DNA of 64,000 bases from Parasphingorhabdus sp. (GTDB taxonomy: Bacteria > Pseudomonadota > Alphaproteobacteria > Sphingomonadales > Sphingomonadaceae). Positions within the stretch are counted from its first letter, which is position 1. Every line of letters starts with the position of its first letter. The translations under genes were made by a program, and so were the position numbers. The notes under the pieces were generated by a model that worked only from the letters and a program-made list of their open reading frames with translations, was not told the DNA's origin and searched no databases. Shown here piece by piece: positions 54,051 to 63,709 of the stretch. The stretch spans positions 1-64,000 of the forward strand of contig JAUCYS010000010.1 of assembly GCA_030373505.1 (NCBI GenBank), given 5' to 3'.

Positions 54051-55550
54051 TCAGGTACCAAAGGCCCGTTTTTTCAGCTCTTCGGTCGATGCGTCCAAAC
54101 GGTTGCCGTCGTTCGCAGAAAGAGTGTTCGCCATCTGCTTGCCCAGTTCCACGCCAAATTGATCGAACGGATTGATATTCAATAAAGCCGCATTCACGAA
54201 TGTCCGATGCTCGTAGAAAGCGAGCAACGCCCCGAGTGAACGTGCTTCCAATTCTTCCATTAATATGGTCACCGATGGTCTGTCACCCGGATAGTTTCGA
54301 TGACTGTCATCGGATTTTTTGCCCGCCATCAAGGCCGCGCCCTGTGCGAAACAATTCAGCAGCAGGCCATTGTGATGCGCGGGATCCAGAGAATCGCCCG
54401 GTTCGATGACGGCAAGAAACTCCACCGGGACCAGATGGGTGCCTTGGTGGAGGAGCTGGAACACCGCGTGCTGTGCATCGGTGCCGACGCCGCCCCAGAC
54501 GATCGGGCTGGAGTGCAGCGACAGTGGCTCGCCATCGCGTGTCACCGATTTGCCGTTGCTCTCCATCTCCAGCTGCTGCAGATAGTCGGGAAGCAAGCCA
54601 AGGCGCTCGTCATAGGCAAATACCGCTCGGGTTTCGCATGCACGCACCTGAGCATAATATTGGTCGCAGAAGGCCGCCAGCACCGGGATATTCTGATCCC
54701 ACGGTGCCGCTCGAAAATGCTCGTCCATCGCCGCAGCGCCGGCCAGCAGATCGGCAAAAACATCATAGCCCAGAGCGAGCGCCACGCTAAAGCCGATCGA
54801 GGACCAGAGCGAATAGCGTCCGCCAACGGTCTCGGAGAATGGCAATATGCGGGTTTCATCAATGCCCCATTGTACCGCCTGCTCCGGATTGGCGGTCAGC
54901 GCCACCACCTGGCCCAGGGGATCCGCGACTCCCTGCTCCCGCATCCAGTCCAGCACGGACTGTGCGTTCAACAGGGTTTCCGCCGTCGTGAAGGTCTTGG
55001 ACGCTATAACGAGCAATGTCTTTTCGGCGACAAAACGCTCCAGGACCGGCTCCAGCGCGGTGCCGTCAATATTCGACACCACTTCAAGTTCATATTTCTC
55101 GTCGCCCAGCTTGAGCGCCCGATAGAGCAATTTTGGTCCCAGCGCCGACCCGCCAATGCCGAGATGGATGATCTGGGTGAATTCACCGAGCGCACCGGAA
55201 TCAATAATCTCTAGCAGGCTTTTCATCCGCTGGTGCAGCGCATGCGCATTTTCCACGCTCACCGGGCTGCCCATCCCGCGTTCTGCGCAATGTTCCGCTG
55301 CCCTGCCCTCGCTGACATTCACGGCTTCGCCCGAAAGCAGGGCATTGGTCTTGGCAGAAAGCTCGACATCGTCGGCCAGATTCCGGAAAGCCTGCACCGT
55401 GGCTTGATCGAGATGAGTTTTCGAAAAATCGAAATAGATACCTGCTTGCTCCAGCGAGAAGTTTTTTGCCCGATCACCATCACCTTCGAACAGCGCGTTC
55501 AGCGTGGGTTGTGGACGTTTTTTAATGGTCTGCCAAAGGTCTGAAGTCAT
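54051..55550 (-). CDS. pgi: Glucose-6-phosphate isomerase
   Basis: Interconverts glucose-6-phosphate and fructose-6-phosphate. The 499-residue enzyme has 'FTQIIHLGIGGSALGPKLLY', 'VIASKTFTTAETLLNA' (phosphate-binding loop), 'GGRYSLWSSIGFSVALALG' (PGI signature 1) and 'PIVWGGVGTDAQHAVFQLLH' with the catalytic region, plus 'FGVELGKQMA' at the end. ATG at 55550 is supported by the family start; an upstream in-frame Met adds 27 unlike residues. It diverges from lepB over a 152-base gap. Confidence 0.96.
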   Translation of the reverse strand: MTSDLWQTIKKRPQPTLNALFEGDGDRAKNFSLEQAGIYFDFSKTHLDQATVQAFRNLADDVELSAKTNALLSGEAVNVSEGRAAEHCAERGMGSPVSVENAHALHQRMKSLLEIIDSGALGEFTQIIHLGIGGSALGPKLLYRALKLGDEKYELEVVSNIDGTALEPVLERFVAEKTLLVIASKTFTTAETLLNAQSVLDWMREQGVADPLGQVVALTANPEQAVQWGIDETRILPFSETVGGRYSLWSSIGFSVALALGYDVFADLLAGAAAMDEHFRAAPWDQNIPVLAAFCDQYYAQVRACETRAVFAYDERLGLLPDYLQQLEMESNGKSVTRDGEPLSLHSSPIVWGGVGTDAQHAVFQLLHQGTHLVPVEFLAVIEPGDSLDPAHHNGLLLNCFAQGAALMAGKKSDDSHRNYPGDRPSVTILMEELEARSLGALLAFYEHRTFVNAALLNINPFDQFGVELGKQMANTLSANDGNRLDASTEELKKRAFGT

Positions 55551-55702
55551 TCTATCATCCAATCTCTGCATGTCTGAAGTGCGCGCCCCGTTGACCGCTT
55601 CTGCCCTATCCGCCGCATAGGCTGGTCTCAAGGTGAAAATAGCAGTGGTCGGCAGAACGCAAGAATTCTTGACGCCAAAGCCATTGTCAGCGAAGGGGCG
55701 CC

Positions 55703-56506
55703 ATGGCGCGAAACAAAGCAGAAAGATCGGAAACCGGCGATTTTGTCGCGTTCCTAGTGAAATTGGCGATATTTATACTGATATTGCGCAGTTTCATTTT
55801 CTCACCGTTCAATATTCCATCGGAGTCGATGCAGCCACGCCTGGTCGTCGGCGACTATCTGCTGGTTGCCAAATGGCCTTATGGTTTTTCCCAATATAGT
55901 TTGCCCTTCAGCGCTCCCCTGATCCCAGGGCGGATATTGCCCCATTCTCCCGAACCCGGTGATGTTGTGGTGTTCAAGGCCCCGCCCAACGCCCATGACG
56001 ATTATATCAAACGGGTGATCGGACTTTCTGGCGACATCATTCAGGTCACCGACGGCATCGTATCCATCAACGGGACGCCCATAGAGCGCAAGAGGATCGA
56101 CGATTTCGAGCTTCCCGTATCTCCCAACAGTCCCTGTTACCGTCCCGAGTTTGAATCGACCAAACAAGATGGAACGCCGATTTGTCATTATCCGCAATTT
56201 CAGGAGACCCTTCCCAACGGTGTCACCTATCGCGTACTCGATGTTGACCAAAATTCGGAAGGCGACAATACTCAGGCCTTTGTCGTGCCGGAGGGCCATA
56301 TGTTTCTGATGGGTGATAATCGAGACCGCAGCGCCGACAGCCGCTTTCCGGCACAGGAAGGTCAGGCAATCGGTATGGTGCCCGAAGAGAATCTCGTCGG
56401 CAAGGCTCTGATATCTGTGTTTTCAACGGACGGTTCGGCCGAATGGATCAAACCATGGACCTGGATTAGCGCTGCCCGCTGGGATCGGATCGGAAAAAGA
56501 TTTTGA
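55703..56506 (+). CDS. lepB: Signal peptidase I
   Basis: Cleaves signal peptides in the periplasm. The 267-residue protein has one N-terminal membrane helix (about residues 12-32, 'FLVKLAIFILILRSFIF'), then the catalytic serine in 'NIPSESMQPRLVVGDYLLV', the lysine in 'AHDDYIKRVIGLSGD', and box E 'FLMGDNRDRSADSRF'. It heads the conserved lepB-rnc-era group, with a four-base TTGA overlap into rnc. Confidence 0.96.
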   Translation: MARNKAERSETGDFVAFLVKLAIFILILRSFIFSPFNIPSESMQPRLVVGDYLLVAKWPYGFSQYSLPFSAPLIPGRILPHSPEPGDVVVFKAPPNAHDDYIKRVIGLSGDIIQVTDGIVSINGTPIERKRIDDFELPVSPNSPCYRPEFESTKQDGTPICHYPQFQETLPNGVTYRVLDVDQNSEGDNTQAFVVPEGHMFLMGDNRDRSADSRFPAQEGQAIGMVPEENLVGKALISVFSTDGSAEWIKPWTWISAARWDRIGKRF

Positions 56507-57171
56507 GTCGCTCTGACTTTCTTGAATGGATCGCGGAGATCACGGATCAGCAGCCTGGAAAGCCAGAGCTTTACAAAAGAGCTGCGACCCATGGCAGCCA
56601 TGGCGAAGACGATTATCAGCGCCTTGAGTTTCTGGGAGACCGGGTGCTGGGACTGGTGATCGCTGATCACCTCTACAACCGGTTCCCGGACGAGCCAGAG
56701 GGGCAATTGTCGCAACGACTCAACGGACTTGTCTCTGGCCCGGTCTGCGGCGATGTCGCAAAACATATTGGTGTCGGCAATCATGTTCTATTGGGCAAAC
56801 AAGCGCGCGATGATGGTGCTCGGCACAGCGTGAAAGTCCTTGGCGATGTCATGGAGTCCCTGATTGGCGCAGTCTATCTTGATCATGGAATGGAGGCGGC
56901 TCGCAGCTTTATCCTGCGTCATTGGGAAAACAGACTGTCCGCAACGGTAGCCGATGTCAGGCACCCCAAATCTGCCTTGCAGGAGTGGGCCGCCGCCAAT
57001 AATCGCAAGGTTCCGGCTTATGAACTGGTCGATAAAAGCGGCCCGCACCACGATCTGAAATTCACCGTCAGGGTGAGTGTCAGCAATATAGGCTCGGTCG
57101 AAGCAACAGCTTCTGCCATTCAGGCAGCAGAGACCGAAGCTGCACGGAAATTTCTGGAAAAATACACATGA
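56503..57171 (+). CDS. rnc: Ribonuclease III
   Basis: Cleaves double-stranded RNA, including rRNA precursors. The 222-residue protein has the RNase III signature 'YQRLEFLGDRVLGLVIADHL', the catalytic 'DVMESLIGAVYLDHGMEAA' and a C-terminal dsRBD ('HPKSALQEWAAANNRKVPAY', ending 'AAETEAARKFLEKY'). It starts with TTG at 56503 inside the lepB stop and overlaps era by four bases, so translation of the three is chained. Confidence 0.96.
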   Translation: MSRSDFLEWIAEITDQQPGKPELYKRAATHGSHGEDDYQRLEFLGDRVLGLVIADHLYNRFPDEPEGQLSQRLNGLVSGPVCGDVAKHIGVGNHVLLGKQARDDGARHSVKVLGDVMESLIGAVYLDHGMEAARSFILRHWENRLSATVADVRHPKSALQEWAAANNRKVPAYELVDKSGPHHDLKFTVRVSVSNIGSVEATASAIQAAETEAARKFLEKYT

Positions 57172-58061
57172 CTCAAAAATGCGGCGTAGTGGCCCTGATC
57201 GGCGCCCCCAATGCCGGCAAATCGACCCTGATCAATGCTCTGGTCGGACAGAAGGTGGCGATCACCAGTTCCAAGCCCCAAACCACGAGAACGCGGCTTC
57301 TGGGTATCGCGATCGAAGCCGATACGCAGCTGCTGCTGGTTGACACGCCGGGCATTTTCGAACCCCACCGCCGGCTTGACCGGGCGATGGTCTCCGCCGC
57401 GTGGGAAGGGGCCGAGGATGCCGATATCATCGTGATGCTGGTCGACGCGCGAGCCGGCCTGGGCACAAAGGTCACCTCGATCGTCGAACGGATTAAGCAC
57501 CGGTCGGAAAAGACCATTCTCGTCATGAACAAGGTCGATATTGCCGCCAAGGACAAGATGCTGGGCCATGTCGTCAAGCTGCACGAACTGGCCGATTTCG
57601 ACGAGACCTTCTTCGTCAGCGCCAAAACCGGCGACGGGCTGGAAGAACTGAAGGCCTATCTGACCGAGGCGATGCCGGAAGGTCACTGGCATTTTCCCGC
57701 CGACCAGGTCTCGGATGCCAGCGAACGCATTCTGGCAGCGGAAATCACTCGCGAACAGGTGTTCCGGCAGCTGCATGCCGAACTGCCCTACGCCACAGCG
57801 ATCGCGATGGAACAATATAAGGAGCGGCCCGACGGTTCGCTCGAGATCCACCAGCAAATCCTGGTCGAGAAAGCCAGCCAGAAGGCGATCATCCTCGGCA
57901 AGGGCGGCCACCAGATCAAGGAAATCGGTGCCAAGGCGCGGGCCGAGCTGTCCGGCATCCTCGGCAAGCCGGTGCATCTCTATCTGCACGTCAAGGTCAG
58001 CGCCAACTGGGACGAGGACAAGAGCCTCTACCAGGACATGGGGCTGGACTGGGTCAAATAG
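57168..58061 (+). CDS. era: GTPase Era
   Basis: Binds 16S rRNA and helps assemble the 30S subunit. The 297-residue protein has G1 'ALIGAPNAGKSTLINALVG', G2/switch 'SSKPQTTRTRLLG', G3 'DTPGIFEP', G4 'NKVD' and a C-terminal KH domain ('ILGKGGHQIKEIGAKARAEL'). It closes the lepB-rnc-era operon. Confidence 0.98.
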   Translation: MTQKCGVVALIGAPNAGKSTLINALVGQKVAITSSKPQTTRTRLLGIAIEADTQLLLVDTPGIFEPHRRLDRAMVSAAWEGAEDADIIVMLVDARAGLGTKVTSIVERIKHRSEKTILVMNKVDIAAKDKMLGHVVKLHELADFDETFFVSAKTGDGLEELKAYLTEAMPEGHWHFPADQVSDASERILAAEITREQVFRQLHAELPYATAIAMEQYKERPDGSLEIHQQILVEKASQKAIILGKGGHQIKEIGAKARAELSGILGKPVHLYLHVKVSANWDEDKSLYQDMGLDWVK

Positions 58062-58189
58062 CCGGAAGCCGGCGCGGCCGAAAAATCCAGCCGCTCATTT
58101 AGCAAAATGCCCGCCAGCAGGACCTGGCCGGTTCGGCCTGAGCCCGTTCGGGGCGAGGCACCGGCAAATCCTGCCGGCGCCTCCCTGCC

Positions 58190-60784
58190 CTATTGCGTCT
58201 CGGCTTTTGCCGCAGTTTTCTTCGCTGCCGGCTTCTTTTTGGCCGCCGGTTTTTTCTTCGCTGCGGGCTTTTTCTTGGCCGCTGGTTTCTTCTTTGGCGC
58301 GGCTTTCTTCGCCCGCTTCTTGGCCGGCCCCTTGGCCGCGCGGTCGTCGATCAGCTGGGCGGCTTCTTCGAGAGTAAGCTGATCCTTGTCGACCGTCTTG
58401 GGCAGCGACGCATTGGTCGTGCCATCGGTGACATAGGGGCCGTAGCGACCGTCCATCAGCTTGATCTCGGCCTCGGTGCGCGGATGGGCGCCCATGATCT
58501 TGAGCGGTTCCATCTTGCCGCGACCACGACCACCGCCGTTTTTCGCCGCATCGGCAAGCTTTGCAACCGCCGCGTTCATGCCGATTTCAAAGACTTCGAC
58601 GGTGTTTTCCAGTCGTGCCGACTTGCCATTGTGGCTAAGATAGGGGCCGTAGCGACCGATCTGCGCCATAACCAGCTCGCCGGTTTCCGGATGAATGCCG
58701 ACCTCGCGTGGCAGCGACAGCAACTTGACCGCCCATTCGAGACCGAAATCTTCCGCGGGGATGTCCTTGGGGATCGAGGAACGCTTGGCTTCCTTGCCTT
58801 CGCCCTTCTCGACATAAGGTCCGAAACGGCCGACCTTTTTGGTGATCTTATCGTCGCTGTCCGGGTCCACGCCCAGTTCCTGCGGGCCTTCATCCTCGTC
58901 GGCATTGGCACCGCCACCCTGCGCAAAGCGCCGGGTGAACTTGCATTCGGGATAGTTGGAACAGGCGACAAAGGCACCGAAGCGGCCGCCGCGCAACGCC
59001 AGCTTGCCCTCGTTACAGCGCGGGCACAGCCGGGGATCGCTGCCATCTTCCTTTTCCGGGAATAAATAGGGTTCGAGAAATTTGTCCAGTTCGGCCGTCA
59101 CTTCCGATGGCAATTTCTCCATCACCTCGACCGTCTTCGGCTTGAAGTCGTGCCAGAAGGCCTCGAGAATGGCCTGCCATTGCGCCCGGCCACCGCTGAC
59201 CTCGTCGAGTTCGTCCTCGAGTCCGGCGGTATAATCATAGGCGACGTAGCGATCGAAGAAGCGCTCGAGAAAGCCGGTCAGAAGGCGCCCGCTTTCCTCG
59301 GCGAAAAAGCGGTTCTTCTCGATCCGGACATAGGCCCGGTCCTTCAGCGTCTTGATGATCGATGCGTAGGTTGACGGGCGACCAATGCCCAGCTCTTCCA
59401 TCTTCTTGACCAGGCTGGCCTCGCTGTAGCGCGGGGGCGGCTGGGTGAAATGCTGGAGCGCCTCAACCGATTTTTTGGCCGGGCTGTCACCCTTGGACAT
59501 GGCTGGTAGCAAACCGCCATCCTCATCCTTGTCGTCGTCGCGACCTTCTTCGTAAAGCGCCAGAAAACCGGGGAATTTAACGACCTGTCCGTTGGCTCGA
59601 AGGCCTGTTTTGCCGGTGCCGTCTAGCATCTCCACGGTCGTGCGTTCGAGCCGGGCCGAGGCCATCTGGCTCGCCATCGCGCGCTTCAGGATGAGATCGT
59701 AGAGCTTGGCATGGTCGCCGCTTCCGACGCTGGCCTTGGTAAAGCTGGTCGGGCGGATCGCTTCATGCGCTTCCTGCGCATTCTTGGCCTTGCTCTTGTA
59801 GATACGGGGGCTGTCCGGGACATAGCTGGCGTCATAGCGGTCGGAAATTGCCTTGCGTGCAGCCGAAATGGCGCTGCCATCCATCTGCACACCGTCGGTC
59901 CGCATATAGGTGATCGCACCATCTTCATAAAGCTGCTGGGCGATCCGCATGGTGTGGCTGGCGGAATAGCCGAGCTTGCGCGCGGCTTCCTGCTGCAGGG
60001 TCGAGGTGGTGAAGGGCGGCGGCGGATTGCGGGTCAGCGGCTTGGTTTCGACGGTTTCGACGGTGAACAACCCGTTTTCCACTGCCGCTTTGGCCAGCAT
60101 CGCCTGTTCTTCGTTGACCAGGTCCATCTTGCCGAGCTTTTTGGCGTCATGGATGGTGAGACGGGCTTCGAACGCCTGGCCGCCCTGCTCCATCTGCGCC
60201 GAGACCGACCAATATTCCTGGGGCTCGAACGCCTCGATTTCGCGTTCCCGTTCAACGATCAGCCGGAGCGATACCGACTGGACGCGGCCAGCGGATTTTG
60301 CGCCGGGCAGCTTGCGCCAGAGAACCGGCGACAGCGTAAAGCCAACCAGATAGTCGAGAGCACGGCGCGCGCGATAGGCGTCGATCAGATCCTCGTCGAG
60401 CGCTCGGGGATGTGCCATCGCGTCGGTCACCGCAGCCTTGGTGATCGCGTTGAAGGTCACACGGTCCACCTTGTCCGGGAGTGCCTTCTTATTGCGCAAC
60501 ACTTCCAGCACATGCCAGCTGATCGCTTCCCCTTCGCGGTCAGGGTCGGTCGCGAGGATCAGGCGAGTGGCTTTTTTCGACTCGTCGCTGATCGCCTTGA
60601 GCTGCTTCGCTTTGTCGGGATAGTTCTGCCAGGTCATGGAAAAACCGTCATCCGGGTCGACCGATCCATCCTTTGGCGGAAGGTCGCGGATATGGCCGTA
60701 GGATGCCAGCACCTTGAAATCCGATCCCAGATATTTCTCGATGGTCTTGGCTTTGGCGGGCGACTCGACAATAACTAGCTGCAT
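58190..60784 (-). CDS. topA: DNA topoisomerase I
   Basis: Relaxes negative supercoils. The 864-residue type IA enzyme has the Toprim domain 'QLVIVESPAKAKTIEKYLG', the catalytic tyrosine in 'GAITYMRTDGVQMDG', 'HEAIRPTSF', one C4 zinc finger ('CPRCNEGKLALRGGRFGAFV' then 'CSNYPEC') and three further cysteine-free 'GRFGPYV'/'GRYGPYL' type repeats. It ends in a long Lys/Ala/Pro tail with four near-repeats of 'KKKPAAK' (DNA about 58203-58330), likely unstructured and nucleic-acid binding. ATG at 60784 opens directly into the Toprim motif. Confidence 0.97.
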   Translation of the reverse strand: MQLVIVESPAKAKTIEKYLGSDFKVLASYGHIRDLPPKDGSVDPDDGFSMTWQNYPDKAKQLKAISDESKKATRLILATDPDREGEAISWHVLEVLRNKKALPDKVDRVTFNAITKAAVTDAMAHPRALDEDLIDAYRARRALDYLVGFTLSPVLWRKLPGAKSAGRVQSVSLRLIVEREREIEAFEPQEYWSVSAQMEQGGQAFEARLTIHDAKKLGKMDLVNEEQAMLAKAAVENGLFTVETVETKPLTRNPPPPFTTSTLQQEAARKLGYSASHTMRIAQQLYEDGAITYMRTDGVQMDGSAISAARKAISDRYDASYVPDSPRIYKSKAKNAQEAHEAIRPTSFTKASVGSGDHAKLYDLILKRAMASQMASARLERTTVEMLDGTGKTGLRANGQVVKFPGFLALYEEGRDDDKDEDGGLLPAMSKGDSPAKKSVEALQHFTQPPPRYSEASLVKKMEELGIGRPSTYASIIKTLKDRAYVRIEKNRFFAEESGRLLTGFLERFFDRYVAYDYTAGLEDELDEVSGGRAQWQAILEAFWHDFKPKTVEVMEKLPSEVTAELDKFLEPYLFPEKEDGSDPRLCPRCNEGKLALRGGRFGAFVACSNYPECKFTRRFAQGGGANADEDEGPQELGVDPDSDDKITKKVGRFGPYVEKGEGKEAKRSSIPKDIPAEDFGLEWAVKLLSLPREVGIHPETGELVMAQIGRYGPYLSHNGKSARLENTVEVFEIGMNAAVAKLADAAKNGGGRGRGKMEPLKIMGAHPRTEAEIKLMDGRYGPYVTDGTTNASLPKTVDKDQLTLEEAAQLIDDRAAKGPAKKRAKKAAPKKKPAAKKKPAAKKKPAAKKKPAAKKTAAKAETQ

Positions 60785-60906
60785 ATGTTCCAATTTTCTA
60801 TTTTCTCACGTATACGCGCGAGGCTGTGACAGGGATTGGGCTTAGGTCAAGGCCCTGAATGAAGATTTTTGTCAATGGCGTTCACAACACCATCGTTGCG
60901 CAATGG

Positions 60907-62025
60907 TCAGTTTGACAGGCTGATGCGAGCCCCGGCATGGCGGGTTAGGCGACCCGCCAGTTCCAGTTCGAGCAGCGCCAATTGTACGGAAGATGGAGAC
61001 AGCCCGGATTGACGGACGAGTTCATCGACCGGTACCGGTGTGAAGCTGAGCAGGTCGACGAGCGGCCCGCGTTCGATATTCTCCGCGTCTTCCTTGCTGG
61101 CTTCCTCGATGATCACTTGGTCGCGATCTGCCCGCAATTCGTGGCCAGAATGGACCGCTTCTGCCCGTTCATCAAAAGGACGAATCAGTTCCAGAATATC
61201 ATCGGCAGACTGAACCAGAGTGGCGCCTTCGCGGATCAGCATGTTGCAGCCCCGTGATCGGGGATCCAGCGGAGAGCCGGGAACGGCCATGACCTGCCGA
61301 CCGGTTTCGGCAGCGAGTCTTGCCGTGATCAGCGATCCGGAACGCGGCGCGGCCTCGATCACCACCGTGCCGCGTGCCAGTCCCGCGATGATCCGGTTGC
61401 GATAGGGAAAATGCCGGGCGCGGGGCTCGGTGCCGGGCGGCTGCTCGGCCAGCAACAGCCCCTGGCTTGCTATCGCCCGCTGGATATGCTCGTTTTCGGG
61501 CGGATAGAAAATGTCCGGTCCGCCGGCAATCACGGCGATTGTACCGGCTGCAAGCGACCCTTGGTGGGCGGCGGTGTCGATCCCTTTTGCCAGACCCGAA
61601 ACCACCACAATCCCGGATTCCGCCAGATCATTGGCGAGCTTATGGGCAAAGCGGCAGGCTGCCGCAGAGGCGTTGCGCGCACCGACCATCGCAACCATGG
61701 GCCGTTGCAGAAGTTCCAGCCTGCCCGACCAGAGCAGGACGGACGGGGCATTGCCCAGCTCGGCCAGCAGCGATGGGTATGCGGAATCCCCCAGAAAGAG
61801 CAGCCGCGCGCCCAGACCCCGGATCGTCTGCAATTCGGACTCAATTTGGTTGGCGGCGGCGATCCGGGGTGACCGTCCGCCTCCTCGTGCCGCCAGTTCG
61901 GGAATGGCTGCCAGTGCGCGCGATGCCGAACCAAATCGCCTGATCAACTGTCGGTAAGTGACGGGACCGATATTCTCGGATCGGATAAGCCGGAGCCGGT
62001 CAAATGCTTCCCGACTTTCCCCCAT
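60907..62025 (-). CDS. dprA: DNA processing protein DprA
   Basis: Loads RecA on incoming single-stranded DNA in transformation. The 372-residue protein has an N-terminal SAM/HhH-like region, the Rossmann core with 'AMVGARNASAAACRFAHKLA', 'SGLAKGIDTAAHQGSLAAGT', 'SGSLITARLAAETGRQVMAV' and 'GSPLDPRSRGCNMLIREGATL', and a C-terminal winged-helix segment ('SPSSVQLALLELELAGRLTR'). It is five bases from plsY in the same direction, a common pairing, with topA following. Confidence 0.96.
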   Translation of the reverse strand: MGESREAFDRLRLIRSENIGPVTYRQLIRRFGSASRALAAIPELAARGGGRSPRIAAANQIESELQTIRGLGARLLFLGDSAYPSLLAELGNAPSVLLWSGRLELLQRPMVAMVGARNASAAACRFAHKLANDLAESGIVVVSGLAKGIDTAAHQGSLAAGTIAVIAGGPDIFYPPENEHIQRAIASQGLLLAEQPPGTEPRARHFPYRNRIIAGLARGTVVIEAAPRSGSLITARLAAETGRQVMAVPGSPLDPRSRGCNMLIREGATLVQSADDILELIRPFDERAEAVHSGHELRADRDQVIIEEASKEDAENIERGPLVDLLSFTPVPVDELVRQSGLSPSSVQLALLELELAGRLTRHAGARISLSN

Positions 62026-62030
62026 TCACT

Positions 62031-62624
62031 TCAAGCCTTCTTCGGTGACCCGACCTTCGGTTCGTCGCCAGACATCAGCCGCTCAATATTGGAGCGATGC
62101 TTCCACAGTACCAGCAGCGCCAGACCGATGAACATGGGCATCATGGCATATTCTCCCAGAGCGAAGACCGCGATCGGCACCGAGACGGCCGCGAGCATGC
62201 CTCCCACCGAGGAATAGCGCCACAGCGCGAGCGATCCAAGCCAGGTGACCGCAAATATCAAGCCTGCCAGGGGCACGAGAGCGGTAACGATGCCCAGCAA
62301 GGTCGCAACACCCTTGCCGCCCTGAAAGCGGAGCCAGACGGGATAAAGATGGCCGAGAAAGGCGCCCAGGCCCGCCAATACGCCGAGTCCTCCGGACACC
62401 TGCAAGGCGATATATACGGCGGCATAGCCTTTCGCCATGTCGAGCAGCAGGGTCAGCGCCGCCATCGCCTTGTTGCCCGTCCGCAGAACATTGGTTGCGC
62501 CGATATTTCCCGATCCGGTCTGGCGCAGATCCCCGCCGCCGGACAGGCGAGTCAGGACCAGGCCGAACGGAATCGAACCCAGCAAATAGCCGAACAATAA
62601 CGCCAATATTGGCTCTACCCACAT
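62031..62624 (-). CDS. plsY: Acyl-phosphate:glycerol-3-phosphate acyltransferase PlsY
   Basis: First acyl transfer in phospholipid synthesis. The 197-residue membrane protein has about six helices and the three PlsY motifs 'GYLLGSIPFGLVL', 'GSGNIGATNVLRTG' and 'FQGGKGVATLLG'. ATG at 62624 ('MWVEPILALL') was preferred to one 45 bases upstream because it begins at the first helix. Confidence 0.96.
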   Translation of the reverse strand: MWVEPILALLFGYLLGSIPFGLVLTRLSGGGDLRQTGSGNIGATNVLRTGNKAMAALTLLLDMAKGYAAVYIALQVSGGLGVLAGLGAFLGHLYPVWLRFQGGKGVATLLGIVTALVPLAGLIFAVTWLGSLALWRYSSVGGMLAAVSVPIAVFALGEYAMMPMFIGLALLVLWKHRSNIERLMSGDEPKVGSPKKA

Positions 62625-62777
62625 AGACTGCACTTCAATTACCCCTTGTATCCTTCGCGCTATATTCACAGCCGGGGATGAGCAAGTATCACGCGTGAAA
62701 AAACGGCCAAGGCCAAACGCCTGTCAGACGAACCGAAGCTGTTGCCGTTCCTATGCTATTCTGGCTAAAGGAAAAGC

Positions 62778-63590
62778 ATGACCGAAACGCAGACCGGCGA
62801 GTGCCCTCCCTTGTTATTTTTCGATACCGGCGTCGGCGGCCTGTCGGTGCTCGGCGAGACGGTGAAGCTGCTGCCAAATGCGCCGATCGTCTATGCCGCA
62901 GATTATGCCGGCCTGCCCTATGGCATGAAGTCGGAGGTGGAACTGGCGGCGCGCGTGCCGGCGCTGCTCGGGCGTCTGGTCGAACGCTATAAACCGGCGC
63001 TGACGACCATTGCATGCAACACGGCGTCGACCATCGCGCTCGACCATGTCCGTTCGGCGCTGGATATTCCGGTCGTCGGGACCGTGCCCGCGATCAAGCC
63101 GGCCAGTGCCCTGACCAAGACCGGCGTGATCGGCTTGCTGGGCACGCGGGCCACGATTCGGCAGCCCTATGTCGACCGGCTGGCCAGCGATTTTGCCTCA
63201 GGCAAAATCCTTCTGCGCCATGCCGCGCCCGAGCTCGTCCATGCCGCTGAGGCCAAGCTGCGGGGAGAACAGCCGGACTCCGGAGTGATAGAGGCAGCCA
63301 TTGCGGGATTGCTCGACCAGACCGGCGGAGAGCGCATCGACACGGTCATTCTGGCCTGCACCCATTTTCCGCTGTTGCGCGATGAGCTGGCGGCGGCAGC
63401 CCCCCGCCCCATTCAATTTATCGACGGTGCGGAAGGAATCGCGCGCCGGATCGTCTATCTTACCGAGAAGCTGTCCTGGCCGATCGAGCCGGGAGAGCGA
63501 ATATTTGTGACCACCGGCGAGCTGGCCGATATCGAACCGTATCGATCAGCCTTGGCCGAATATGGCATCAGACGCTTTGAAAAGCTGTGA
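62778..63590 (+). CDS. murI: Glutamate racemase
   Basis: Makes D-glutamate for peptidoglycan without cofactor. The 270-residue protein has 'LLFFDTGVGGLSVLGETVK' (with the first aspartate and Ser/Thr set), the catalytic cysteines in 'TTIACNTASTIAL' and 'VILACTHFPLLRDEL'. Start ATG at 62778 has AAAGG just upstream. It diverges from plsY over 153 bases. Confidence 0.96.
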   Translation: MTETQTGECPPLLFFDTGVGGLSVLGETVKLLPNAPIVYAADYAGLPYGMKSEVELAARVPALLGRLVERYKPALTTIACNTASTIALDHVRSALDIPVVGTVPAIKPASALTKTGVIGLLGTRATIRQPYVDRLASDFASGKILLRHAAPELVHAAEAKLRGEQPDSGVIEAAIAGLLDQTGGERIDTVILACTHFPLLRDELAAAAPRPIQFIDGAEGIARRIVYLTEKLSWPIEPGERIFVTTGELADIEPYRSALAEYGIRRFEKL

Positions 63591-63709
63591 GTCCATGCCG
63601 GGACTTGGCTTATTGCGAGTGGTTCGCGCTGGAAATTCAGGGAAAAGGCCGCTAAGAGCCCCTCCAACAAGACCGCAAGAACAGATTTGACGCAGGATTT
63701 GGTGATATA